Shown one piece after another: positions 54,601 through 64,000 of a DNA stretch of 64,000 nucleotides. The stretch is from the NCBI GenBank assembly GCA_013365325.1, contig JABVXV010000083.1:62001-126000 (forward strand). Reading direction: 5' to 3'. The stretch's first letter is position 1. Every line of letters starts with the position of its first letter. Source of the DNA: Dipetalonema caudispina (taxonomy: Eukaryota > Nematoda > Chromadorea > Rhabditida > Onchocercidae). The translations under genes were made by a program, and so were the position numbers. A model generated the notes under the pieces. It worked only from the letters and a program-made list of their open reading frames with translations, was not told the origin of the DNA and searched no databases.

Positions 54601-55862
54601 TGAAGCAATTTTTGTTACAGTAAAGTATTCGTAATTATATATTTCATACTAAACTTTTACGAAATTTAGTACGTAGTTTATTTTTGAAACGTATGATGAA
54701 TAAGTTTTTCACATTACAACATTAGCAGATAAGCATTGTAAAGTGTTTAGATATTAATTCAGAAGTAGAGAGTCGTATCGTATATTCATCAGTAGCAAGT
54801 AAAATTAGAAGCTACACATGAAGACGATTTGATATCTTCAAAGTTTTTTGAAATTTTCTGTTCTCCGGTTATTTTACCTTCTTTTTTCGATTATATCATT
54901 TCTTATGCACCAATTCTCTCTGTTTACTATTTAAATACTTTTCTAACTACTCTCTTTTTTTTCAATTTTTTGTATGATATCAATCTTCAAGAAGTGTCGA
55001 AAAGTTTGATCTCCCTTTTTTTTTAATTATTTTTCTTAAGAAAAAAAATAGTGAAATGGCCATGAAGATTAGCAACTTTTTTTTAATTTTATGATGACCC
55101 CATTAGTTTAGAAATCATTTTTTCTCTTTTAATAAGATACTATGAATTTTTCTAAATTTATTTGAAATGACACTACTTCGTTTGACTAAACTTTATGTAG
55201 TGTTTTAATCAAATAGTATAATTTTTGCATACTTGCTCATATCATTTCATCCTGTTTTTATCAGTGATTTGAGTACGCTTTACAATGATAAGTAATAAGA
55301 AACATTGATTTAATAGTATTTGATGATAACTTTTTATACATTTTGCACAATAAATGAAGCAGAAATTCGTTCACCATTAACGTTTTAATTATCCTTCATC
55401 CTTCATTACTTTCTCTTCCTAATTACTAGTGGGTTTATTAATTTACTGATGTTTGACTTTAATTCATTATAAATTTGAAATTTTCATTTCTTTACTATAT
55501 CCACCATCTTCTTCCTCTTCTCTTCGTTGTTTACTTTTGTTATCACATAAAAAAGCAAAGGTAGAAAAGTGACGGGTAGGAATTGTGGAGAAAAAGGCGT
55601 AAATCGCAAAATGGAAATAATAGTAGCGCATAAAAGATGATAACATGTAACATAGAAAATTTATAAATAATTTTGAAAAAGTCCATTCTAAAGTTTTTCA
55701 ATTTAACAAGGTGAATATGATTTGAAATTTGAGATTAAAAATGACGAATTTTACTTTCTATCTCTTCACATATTTATACCATTTTAACTACAGAATACAT
55801 CTTTCATCATGAATTTCTTTCTTAAGCTAATTAGTTTTTTTTTTTCTCCTTTTTCTTTTTCT

Positions 55863-55893
<31 letters not shown>

Positions 55894-58800
55894 TGAATTT
55901 CAGCTAGAATTAAAGTGTGCAATGATAAATCGAAACATAAGAGATAGAGATATAATCTGAACCATAGATGTTAGTATATTGGATATTATGTGAACGAGAC
56001 CAGTTCCTTTTCATCATCATCATCATCATTGAATGCTGTTCATTCATTGATGATAATATCTATGATATTAGCTTTTTCTATTTGATTTCTATTACTATTT
56101 TCATTACATTAATATTTTTTCAAAATATTCTATTATCCAAGATGAATGCCATTTTCCATCTTCTCTCAATCGATATCATCTAATATTTTTTTTGACGAAA
56201 TTATGTAATATTTTTAGGTACATTAGGAGCGAGTGATCCGATAATAACAGGTCAGCGAACTTATTTACTTGGTGGTACCAGTAATAGTAGAAGCAGTAGC
56301 AATGGTAGTGGAAGGCAAATAGATACAATGAATATGTCAAAAAATTATGGTACCTCCTCAGGAAATAGCTATCAATCGCAGCAACATTATCTTCCTATGC
56401 GATCATCATTCAGGTCAGTGCATATTTTTAGTTCACATTAAGCATTTCATCTTACTACTTTCAAATAGTGAATAATATCAAAATATAGCAGATTATGTTA
56501 TAAAATCATCAGGTAATTGAAAAATTAATGATTTGATTCAAATGGCAACTGCCACTTTTTATCCATAAAGATGAGATAAATTCGATCCCATTCCATCATT
56601 GATCAAATGCTATGATTTGGTGGTAAAGTTTACTAAGTTTCTTTTTAATGTATAAGGCTTAATTTTGCACTTGTTATTCCCTCTTGTTGTATTTCTTACA
56701 GTAATAAATAAAGAAGATAGAATAACTTGTGAAAACATTTTAATAAATAATGTTTATCTTTGTGTATATCGTTAGATAATAATAACAGCACAAATATCAT
56801 TAATGTACAGAAACGGCTGATCCATAGCATCCATGGGTTTGGAGAAGGCGTAATGCAAAAGGAAAAAAGTATTTTTGTGAAAACGATTTTTTTTTTTTTT
56901 TTTTCGAACTCTTCGCTTTCTCTTCCGTTGTTTAAATGTTTTTATAAAGTACAACACTGTAAGATGTCCCGTCTTCTCTCTCTTTTTCTTTCTCCGTTCG
57001 ACATAACAATATTGTTTACATTTCGATTTATATTTTTGAGCTGACATCCCTTCCTTGCTTAGTTTTCAATTTTTCTTCTCAAATTTTTGTCCTTACTTGT
57101 TTGATGAGATTGCTGATCTTTATTATATCTTTGATTTGTTCTTATTAGAGCTTGAATATTTAAATATAATTAGTTTTAAGCTTTACTTTTGAATAAGGAA
57201 AAGTTTTTTTCTTTCCAAATCAGTCCATTGAGTCGAAGAAAGATAAGAAGGTGCGTGCTCCAATAAGAGCTAATATTTGTAAGGAGTAATCAAAACTATA
57301 ATTCACACGGAAAAAAAAAAATAAAAATTTTAGAAATTTAAAGGAAAAGAAAACTTCTTTGCGATAATTTTTTCGTTTATGGAAGTACGGTATCTTCTGC
57401 ATTTTAGATCGTCAGGTACAACTGAACGAAAGTCAAATCGTTCATCGTCCAAAAAGGAACCAATGGATCCAAAGAATGTTGAAGAAGAAGTAGCTAGGTA
57501 TGTTCCAATCTTTGATTTTATTTCTTTCCTCAAATTGAATTTGCTAGGACTTTCATTGTTTGAGTAATAATTTATCAGAAGTGTTCCTCAAAATTGTTTT
57601 TGTCAAGTTTTTTCTTGTCATAGTCGCAGGATATCTGATATTGATGTGAAAAACATCACGAAATTTCTTTTCATTAAAGAAAGAAACTTCTTTCAGGAAT
57701 GTTTCACAGATTCTAAGTGCATCACTGAATCAGAAGTCATCATCATCAGGTTTGTCTTCCATCCTTTAGAAACTTTGTCAAGTAGTTCGTCAGCAGGTAT
57801 TTGTCTGTTCGATATTCAAGTTTCGGGTAAATCATTATCTTAATCTTATGAATTAACTTTGCTATATTTATGTCTCCGTTTCTGTTAGATTACATTTAGA
57901 AAGAAAAATTTAAATCTATACGTTTTTGTGTGAAATTGTGCTAAACTTAAAACGGCTGTTATGGAGTATAAAAATTAAACGAAAGAAAAAAAAAGCTTAT
58001 AAAGTGGTTTAGGGGAATGAAAAGAAGAATAAGAATAGAACTACTGAGGGGAAATATCAGTCAAATAAATTCAACACAATTGTGTTTATCCTTTCTTTCT
58101 AATCGTATCTATACGTAGTGTTTTCTAATTTTTCTCACTATGTATTCCATTTCATGACTGCACTGCACTCAACTGAGATTGCTTTTGGTTTATTTATAAG
58201 AATGTGATTTATTAGTTAAATAGTTTTCATAATTTTGCTTGACATTTCTATGAGAACATTTCTTTGCTTTTTTTAATCACTTGCAATTTCAGGTTTTGCA
58301 TCAATAACAGGAGGATCGGGTGCAAATGGGCAGTCGTCCAGCAGCACTACTGGTACATCAGCTCCTTCGGCAACAACAGCTAAGAAATCATTTACTTGCA
58401 TTGATTGTCACAAAACTGTAAGCACCTCTCGCAATTTACAACGTCATCGGATGTCTTGCAAATTGGCGCAGGCGTCATCAAACCCTGGGAAATCGATGAC
58501 AACTGGTGCTGGACAACTTCAAGCAACCGTTATCACCATGCCTTTAAATTCTGCACAGGTTAGTTTCCTTAATTTTTCTGATCGAAAAGAGCATTGAAGA
58601 AGAATCAAGAAACAAAATATAAAAAGTGATGACTTGATCTAACAGGAAGCATGAGTCATAAAACATTTATGAGACCTGCAATAATAAGTCGATTGAATAG
58701 TAAGATGATATGTTTAAGATGTGCTTGTACAGGTTTCAAAGTAATAATGGTGTACCATCCTAACAGAGACAATAGCTGAGAATGCGATATTGTTATTTAG

Positions 58801-61800
58801 CGTGGAAAATTGAATATTAAAGGCGAAATTAATCTAAATCTGGTTTAACTGATCGTTGACATAAAAATTTATGTTTAGTATTTCATGGATATTCATATTA
58901 GTTTTTGTAATTTTCCATTTCAAGATTAATGGATTATCAAACACAACATATTCGACTGATCAGAGAAGTATGAGCAATGCAACAACAAGTTCGATCTCGT
59001 CATCAGGAATAGTGCCAGTGACGAACGTTGTTCCCATATCTTATAATAATAATTTAACTACATCATTTGCTGATACCGTTGATATATTATCAGTCAGCAA
59101 TCAACGAACCAAACAAATTTATGGCACTCCGTCAGAGATGATTGGTTCCGATGAAAGGTTTTGTTTCTCCATATTTCTTAGTTTCAAATCAATCATTCCG
59201 TTCAAAAATTTCTGGAGTGTTAGGGGAAAATTTTTATTTCCATTCTTTCTACAAGTTTGTGCATTAAGTGAGAGTTGTTGGCGAGAATAATGTTTAAACA
59301 TTATAAGATAGACCTTGTACACAGATTAAGATGGCTATGAATACAATTCTGATTGGTGCTAAAGCCATTAACATATCATAGAAGAAAAATGTTTAGATTG
59401 AGACCAGTTTGTGAAGATTCATATTTGGACAAAGCAGTAGCAGAGATGACGCGAAATGGTGATTTGAATACAGTGACTGCTGGAAGGTATACTCTTTTCA
59501 TGTTTAAACAGCCTGTATTGCATAATTTACTGTTATTTTAAATAGTGTTAAATATGAAGTTAATTTAGCACAAATATAAAGTTATAAATAAATTCTGGTA
59601 TTTATTAATTACGAAGTGGCTAATCTAGATCATGTGATTAGCGAAATATTGTTTTCTGATGTTATCAATCTTTATTAGCAAGAAACTATTGCGCTTATTA
59701 AATTAGTGATAAGGAGTAAAAAATTCTGCTTTGAAGATAATGACCATGGATGGGTTTGCAAGCATACCTCTTCAACAAGTTCTTTTCAGTTTAAACTATT
59801 TTTTTTTTTTGAAAGCCCCCTGAAATGTTATACTTTTTCTACCGGAAAAAAATGCTGGTGTTAAAATTGCTTGAACTTTTGATTAGGAAGAATTAAAGAG
59901 AGGAATTTATTTGTTCGTTATTGAAATGGTAGCGATTAGCAACAACAGAAAGAATCCAAACTTTTAAAGTAGGAAGGAGAATTGAGAGCAAACATCAGTC
60001 ACCAGAAGAAAAGCGATGTTAGAGTCTTTGTCTTTCGATGGTTTCCGATGCCATCGATAATTGTTTTTTTTTTTTTTTTTCATTTTTGCGGATTCTTTTG
60101 CTTGGATGAATTGTTAAGAAAATTCTATTCATTCTCGAGGTTTTGGAAAAATTTTCACTTTAATCACTTTTTTTTCAATAGTTTTTCTTAGTTTCTTGAT
60201 TTAAGAAATTTAATTTCTCCTCAACTTCTCCTACAATTCGGGAATTCTGTCTAAAAAGTTTTGAGATTTTAAAAACACAGAAGGAAGTGCTTCTTGAGAG
60301 CAAAAAAGCTGTGAAAGGTGATACTATCTTCGGGAGAAATAGTTTTTTTGGAAATGGGAATCTTACTGTTTAAGTCTCTGGCAAAATTTCAAGAGAATTT
60401 TGACATAGCTGTTGAGGTTTTAAATCAATAAGAGAAAGATATGGAAAATTAAAGAATGTTTCAGTTTTGTTCATGCCTTTTAAAAAGTAGTTATAACCTC
60501 AAGTTCTTTCTTAATTTAATTTTGTTTTGCTCTGCCATGGGAATATATTTTAGATTAGCTTCAAGCTTGTTAGATGAAGACGATCATACGTTTTCAACGA
60601 TATCCTTGCCATCAGCTACAACTACAATGGATGATCCCCATCCATTTCAGTCGCCTGGCCAAACATCTTCGAACAATGAACTAGTTAATCTCCCTACCTT
60701 ACCACCACAGTCATCGCAAATCAAGAGATCAGTATGTCTTTTTTTTTTAAAAGATTTTCGGGCATGTTACCAACAAACTATTCATCAGTGAAAGAGTAAT
60801 TAATAGAAGGATATTTCCAGATCATTGAAGTGAAGCTGAGTACCAGTAAAGCAATTCTTCAATTCCTTCATTTTAATTTCTCTCAACTCAGTTAAAAAAA
60901 ATTGATAGTTTCTTCTCTCAGGGTACTTCCATGCAGCTATACCGTTGCGAGTCATGCAACAAAACAGTCAGTTCGAGCAGAAGTTTAAAGAGGCATCGTA
61001 GCACTTGCAAACAGTATCAGCTTGAATATGGACAGTTGAGACAAAAGGCAGCTGACAATATAAGTCCCACAACAGATCCTAGAAGGTTAGACCATTACAA
61101 TGGAAAGAATAAGGTTTATTTTTCCATGCGAAGGGCAGGAGATTTATATATGTTTCCTGGGTAAGTTCTCATATTCAATCTTAAGCATGCAGGCTGGTTC
61201 AATTTTTGATTTAGTTCTTCAGAAATGGAGCAAATTTCAATAAATAATTAAATGTTGTTGATTTTGGCAGCACGACCATGCTCACAAAGGTTGCATGCTC
61301 TTTCACTGAAGATTTTTGTTGTGCTGCAGCATTTTTCTAGTGGTGCATATGTTGCTATGTTTTCGTGATTAAAATGGAAGTTTCCCACATTTGAAAGCTT
61401 CTTCTTTCCTAGAAATATCTTGGAAAGCTTGATTTGAAAAATCTCTTTCCATCCTGAAGTAGCACCTACCTGCAGACTAGAAATATGTTTTACTTGTTGG
61501 CCAGTCAAAGCTTAGAGCACTAGTCCATTTAATGGATGGATTTAAACAGAATATTTGGATGACTGGTACATGACATACCTTCCTCATTGGCAAATGAAAG
61601 ATTGTATCGGAATTTGCTGGGTATCGAGTACCACATCGATGTTTTCCAACCGTTTTTTTTCCTTAATCTGATTTGTTAGGCACCAAGTTTTACATACTAC
61701 GCAATGTTTAAACACTCAGTTTCCCTTGTTAAGTCACAATAAATAAATGTTATAATTAAGCACACTGATATATGAGAATGATGCTTTCCACATTCAATTT

Positions 61801-63622
61801 TTTTGTATGTATCTCAGTGCTATTCAATGTTGCATTTCAGTAGTGCGATTTGTTTTTTTCAGCGAACCGCTGCTGTTGAATTCATCGGTAACTGCATCAC
61901 CATCTGCGCAGGATCAGCTGTTGCTGCAGCGACAGTCTCTTGCCTGCATTGTTACTGAATTACCTGTCGTTAGTGGTGTTGTTTCGTCTGCTTCCTGTAG
62001 TGCGCCAACTCAACCAGAAGTTCAGGTCACCAGGTCTGTCTTTTTGCGTATCTTGTAGATTTCTTTAGTTCGATTTTTTCTTTAGATTGCCTTTGTAAAT
62101 GCATGATTGATTTCCAGTTCTTCTATGAGTTTTATCAAAAATTCGGATTGGTTTCCAAGCACACTGTATGTTGGTAGCTCAAGTCTCAAACAGTAAAATA
62201 GTGCTTATCCATCAAATTTTATTCCCTCCAGTCAGTTTAATCTTAAAAAAAAGATAAAAATATAGGGATGCTTTGGAATTGTGAAGCTATAGAGTAAATG
62301 AGTTAATTGTAATATGAGTTCATTGTTCTGTTTTCTAGATTTGCTAAAGCTTTTGAGACTTTCATACCAACAAATAACTATGTTGGTGGAATAAGTTAAT
62401 CGATTTTGCGTATAATACTCACTGATTTAGTATGGAAAGTGGTGCAATACAGAATCGAACAAGTAGTAATGGTACAGGAACAGCTGGCACATCTGTCAGT
62501 GCAAATGTTTGTGAGGATTGTAATCGAATTTTATGCAGTGCATCGAATCTAAAACGACATCGCGCGACTTGCAAAGCGGCTTCCACGTTCAAGTAAGTTT
62601 TGTCATCAAATTCTCAGTTTTTAATTAAATTTTCATTGAAATTCATCAGCAACAGTCTTTTTGCCTTATTTGATTTTTCTGCTGGATAAAGTTATATATG
62701 AATCATCTGGAAGATTCGTTTCATCTCATCATAATACGTATTCCAGTTGTTGATAATGAGCAATACTTGACATTAATCAGTAAACTAGCGTGAAATGATC
62801 CTTATATACTTGCTGGAAGGTACGAGGAGTGACTTCACTTTGAATCATCATGTGCAACCATTACTTATTACCATAGTTTGTACTGTGTTTCCTGAAACTT
62901 TAAAATCATGTCTAAGGAATTCTGTGATTCAATTTTTGTCGTTTACAACAATCTTTTTTACAGATCTGGGAGCACTAAACTTCAAGATCGACATTCAACC
63001 TCTGTTCTGGCGGCTTCACTAAGTACTCTTATGGAACAACCGTCCAAGGAGGAACAACAATATGAGAACGATCAAGTTGATGAACGTGGAAGCTCAATCC
63101 TTGATCGTTCATGTACTACATCGCTTGCTGCAACGAAAGAGACAGTGCCACAGAGTGTTCTTGTACCTGCAACAACCATCGACACTGCCACTTATTCTAA
63201 CGCAACCACAAATGCAGCACATCAACGGTCAAGCAGTGATGCATCGGTTACTTATATCACATATGATAATGCTAATGTAACGCCACTACAGCAACAGCAA
63301 CAGATAACTACAACAGTGCAGCCAATTTCGCAGCTGGAGTCATTGAAACTCGGAGCCGCTAAAGCTAAGCCATGGGTGATTTTTCTCGACATTTGCATAT
63401 TCTTTGCAAATATTTTTTTTTAATAAAAAAAAATTTTTCTTTTTTTAATATCTAAATAAATATCTAAATTAATTTATTCTTTCTTAATAGTTTTCTTGTT
63501 GAAAATTTTCGACTTATGTTGTATTTAAATCTTATATCTTTTTGAAGATAACTGTCGGTGAACATTTGCGAGCACGACATAATCAACGTATCATCCAGCA
63601 ACGGCAACAACAACAGCAACAA

Positions 63623-63685
<63 letters not shown>

Positions 63686-63721
63686 TATCAACAACAACAA
63701 CAACAGCAGCAGCAACAACAA

Positions 63722-63753
<32 letters not shown>

Positions 63754-64000
63754 AATAACCGAAATGCAGCGACAGCGCGAATCAGCTACACCTTATGTTC
63801 CGGAAAAATTGAGTGCTTATGCACAAGCAGTAACAGTGCCAGTTGCTTATGCCGAAGATAGTATTTCAGCCCGACTACGGCAACAAATTCCGGGCTCTGT
63901 ATTGACGTACAATGAGGATAATGTCGGTAGTGGCGACCAATCTTCGAGTCAGCTAAGCTTGAAACATAAGTTAGTTGAAAACCAAATTATAGGATTTTTA
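30108..64000 (+). CDS. Large Ser/Thr/Gln-rich protein with three CCHC zinc fingers and polyQ (3' end outside window)
   Basis: Not recognised as a named gene; probably nuclear and nucleic-acid binding. Coding exons: 30108-30196, 31901-32049, 34842-34953, 48017-48260, 48900-49026, 50536-50901, 51630-51776, 53856-53981, 54244-54510, 56218-56413, 57408-57497, 57697-57749, 58293-58558, 58925-59157, 59397-59486, 60554-60731, 60922-61160, 61863-62033, 62431-62592, 62964-63375, 63548-63969. All phases agree, giving at least 1379 residues. The first ~690 residues are low-complexity (Ser, Thr, Asn, Gln, His). Three separated fingers of form C-X2-C-X12-H-X3-C lie at about residues 691, 920 and 1075. A 50-residue polyQ tract starts at about 1259. 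The last visible exon ends at a GTTAGT donor. The first exon and ATG are inferred from phase and a strong GTAAGT donor. Alternative donors exist at 51770, 54548 and 61085. Confidence 0.8.
30346..30600 (+). pseudogene. Degenerate bacterial response-regulator (PleD-like) fragment, likely nuclear Wolbachia insertion
   Basis: One + frame of 84 codons broken by TAG at 30391-30393 and TGA at 30529-30531, ending at TAA 30598-30600. It starts MTTKILVIDE, the beta-1 and acidic-pocket start of a receiver (REC) domain. It continues QQPDIILLGITVPKINGFKVC and NDIPIIMM, the beta-3 phospho-acceptor and beta-4 segments. In working REC domains the phospho-acceptor is Asp (ILLD); here it is Gly. The spacing between start and ILL is shorter than normal, suggesting an internal deletion. 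The best fit from memory is the diguanylate-cyclase response regulator PleD of Wolbachia, the filarial endosymbiont. Animals have no such REC genes, so transfer from a bacterium is the likely origin. Only the N-terminal receiver part is present; no GGDEF part was seen. Confidence 0.8.
31193..31228. promoter_or_regulatory. Palindromic TGCATG cluster in intron 1
   Basis: Alternating purine-pyrimidine tract with GCATG at 31202, 31206, 31210 and 31219, mirrored on the other strand. GCAUG is the known recognition core of FOX-1/RBFOX splicing factors, so this could be an intronic splicing element. It may also be just a simple repeat. Confidence 0.35.
31864..32191 (+). repeat. Duplicated 3' splice site and exon start
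   Basis: About 56 bases at 31864-31920 (branch region, acceptor and the first 20 bases of exon 31901-32049) recur at 32136-32191 in the next intron. The match runs through TATTTTATAGTAATTT and CACGGTG. The second copy has no good downstream donor and looks like a relic. Confidence 0.75.
32050..34841. other. Second intron of the zinc-finger gene
   Basis: Contains the splice-site relic, a GC-richer patch at about 32884-32975, a possible alternative first exon at 33777-33990 and a T homopolymer near 34711-34725. Confidence 0.5.
33777..33990 (+). other. Possible alternative first exon with tandem 9-residue repeat
   Basis: Open from ATG 33777 with a protein-like composition, including two copies of FWNSTDDFN encoded by a 27-base tandem duplication (33829 and 33856). 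A GTGTTC donor after 33990 leaves phase 1, which fits exon 34842. The donor is weak and there is no homology support. Confidence 0.25.
40579..40614. repeat. AG dinucleotide microsatellite
   Basis: About 36 bases of AG with one extra G. Confidence 0.9.
43656..43690. repeat. CT microsatellite followed by T homopolymer
   Basis: About 25 bases of CT run directly into ten Ts, in the 13-kb intron. Confidence 0.85.
46658..46699 (+). repeat. AATAAA plus 18-A block (possible retroposed 3' end)
   Basis: AATAAA at 46658-46663 is followed 18 bases later by 18 consecutive As. A second run of 19 As lies just upstream at 46627-46645. This arrangement resembles the 3' end of a retroposed, polyadenylated transcript, but the body is not recognisable. 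Confidence 0.35.
47064..47112. repeat. GATA/GGAT tetranucleotide microsatellite
   Basis: GATA units changing to GGAT units, with one GGATAGTT interruption. Confidence 0.85.
49027..50535. other. Intron of the zinc-finger gene
   Basis: AT-rich, with a GGA run at about 49627-49645 and T homopolymers. No exon or RNA gene seen. Confidence 0.5.
51579..51606. repeat. TA dinucleotide microsatellite
   Basis: About 28 bases of AT repeat, ending 23 bases before the acceptor of exon 51630-51776. Confidence 0.85.
51777..53855. other. Intron of the zinc-finger gene
   Basis: AT-rich with no repeat of note. No exon with matching phase was found. Confidence 0.5.
54511..56217. other. Intron of the zinc-finger gene with possible alternative ending
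   Basis: A second donor (GTAAGT) after 54548 leaves phase 0. A long pyrimidine tract and CAG acceptor precede 55904, where 18 codons are open to TGA 55958-55960 in that phase. This could form a short terminal exon. Confidence 0.3.
58397..58459 (+). other. Zinc finger 1 (C-X2-C-X12-H-X3-C)
   Basis: CIDCHKTVSTSRNLQRHRMSC, followed by Lys. It resembles a C2H2 finger (NLxRH helix) with the last His replaced by Cys. Encoded wholly within exon 58293-58558. Confidence 0.8.
60946..61008 (+). other. Zinc finger 2 (C-X2-C-X12-H-X3-C)
   Basis: Starts CESCNKTVSSSRSLKRH and ends STC, followed by Lys. Same spacing as finger 1. Wholly within exon 60922-61160. Confidence 0.8.
61161..61862. other. Intron of the zinc-finger gene with minus-strand open frame
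   Basis: Contains an 86-codon frame on the minus strand (61248-61508) in DNA of higher complexity than other introns. It is not recognised as a protein. Confidence 0.4.
62510..62572 (+). other. Zinc finger 3 (C-X2-C-X12-H-X3-C)
   Basis: Starts CEDCNRILCSASNLKRH and ends ATC, followed by Lys. Same spacing, in exon 62431-62592. It has one extra Cys within the X12 stretch. Confidence 0.8.
63605..63754 (+). repeat. Polyglutamine tract (CAA/CAG), in frame
   Basis: Fifty codons: 27 Gln, one Tyr (TAT 63686-63688), 22 Gln. CAA and CAG are mixed. It lies in the open frame of exon 63548-63969, straight after QRIIQQR. The minus strand reads as Leu repeats, which is a shadow. Confidence 0.95.

Noticed and set aside
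63464..63754. Minus-strand open frame of mostly Leu
   Set aside because: It is the exact antisense shadow of the CAA/CAG glutamine tract, which sits in a well-supported + exon.

Overview
The window reads as eukaryotic nuclear DNA from a nematode, most likely a filarial one. It is very AT-rich. Genes are split into short exons of about 50-410 nt with gt/ag junctions and pyrimidine-rich acceptors of the TTTTCAG or TTTTTAG kind. There is a short run of the nematode telomere unit TTAGGC at about 12053-12075, and a decayed fragment that looks like a Wolbachia response-regulator gene at about 30346-30600. No species is assigned. All gene models were built by hand from splice signals and reading-frame phase. 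Every adopted junction keeps the frame.

Layout, all on the + strand: (1) 128-1743, the last four exons of phosphoglucomutase. (2) 4030-11162, a complete 17-exon REXO1-type RNA exonuclease of 903 codons, with an N-terminal CCCH finger, a central REXO1 domain and a C-terminal DEDDh exonuclease. (3) 12359-15686, a 7-exon acylglycerol kinase (AGK/MuLK family, 414 aa) whose GGDG motif is followed by Ala instead of Thr. (4) 17614-18060, a single-exon Lys-rich protein with a C-terminal membrane segment, not recognised. (5) 19881 to about 25641, a mitochondrial pyrimidine-nucleotide carrier (SLC25A33/36 family) with three competing 3' ends. (6) 30108 to beyond 64000, a very large Ser/Thr/Gln-rich gene with at least 21 coding exons. 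It carries three widely spaced C-X2-C-X12-H-X3-C zinc fingers, each in its own exon, and a 50-residue glutamine tract. Its third intron is 13 kb.

The genes look like unrelated housekeeping neighbours (sugar-phosphate, RNA, mitochondrial lipid and nucleotide metabolism) followed by one large, probably nuclear, regulatory gene. Gaps of 1.2-4.5 kb give no positive evidence of an operon. Large introns and intergenic spaces are low-complexity, with many T homopolymers on the coding strand and assorted microsatellites.

The most notable items are the putative zinc-finger/polyQ gene, the Wolbachia-like pseudogene fragment inside its first intron, the alternative ends of the carrier gene, and the degenerate kinase motif in AGK.
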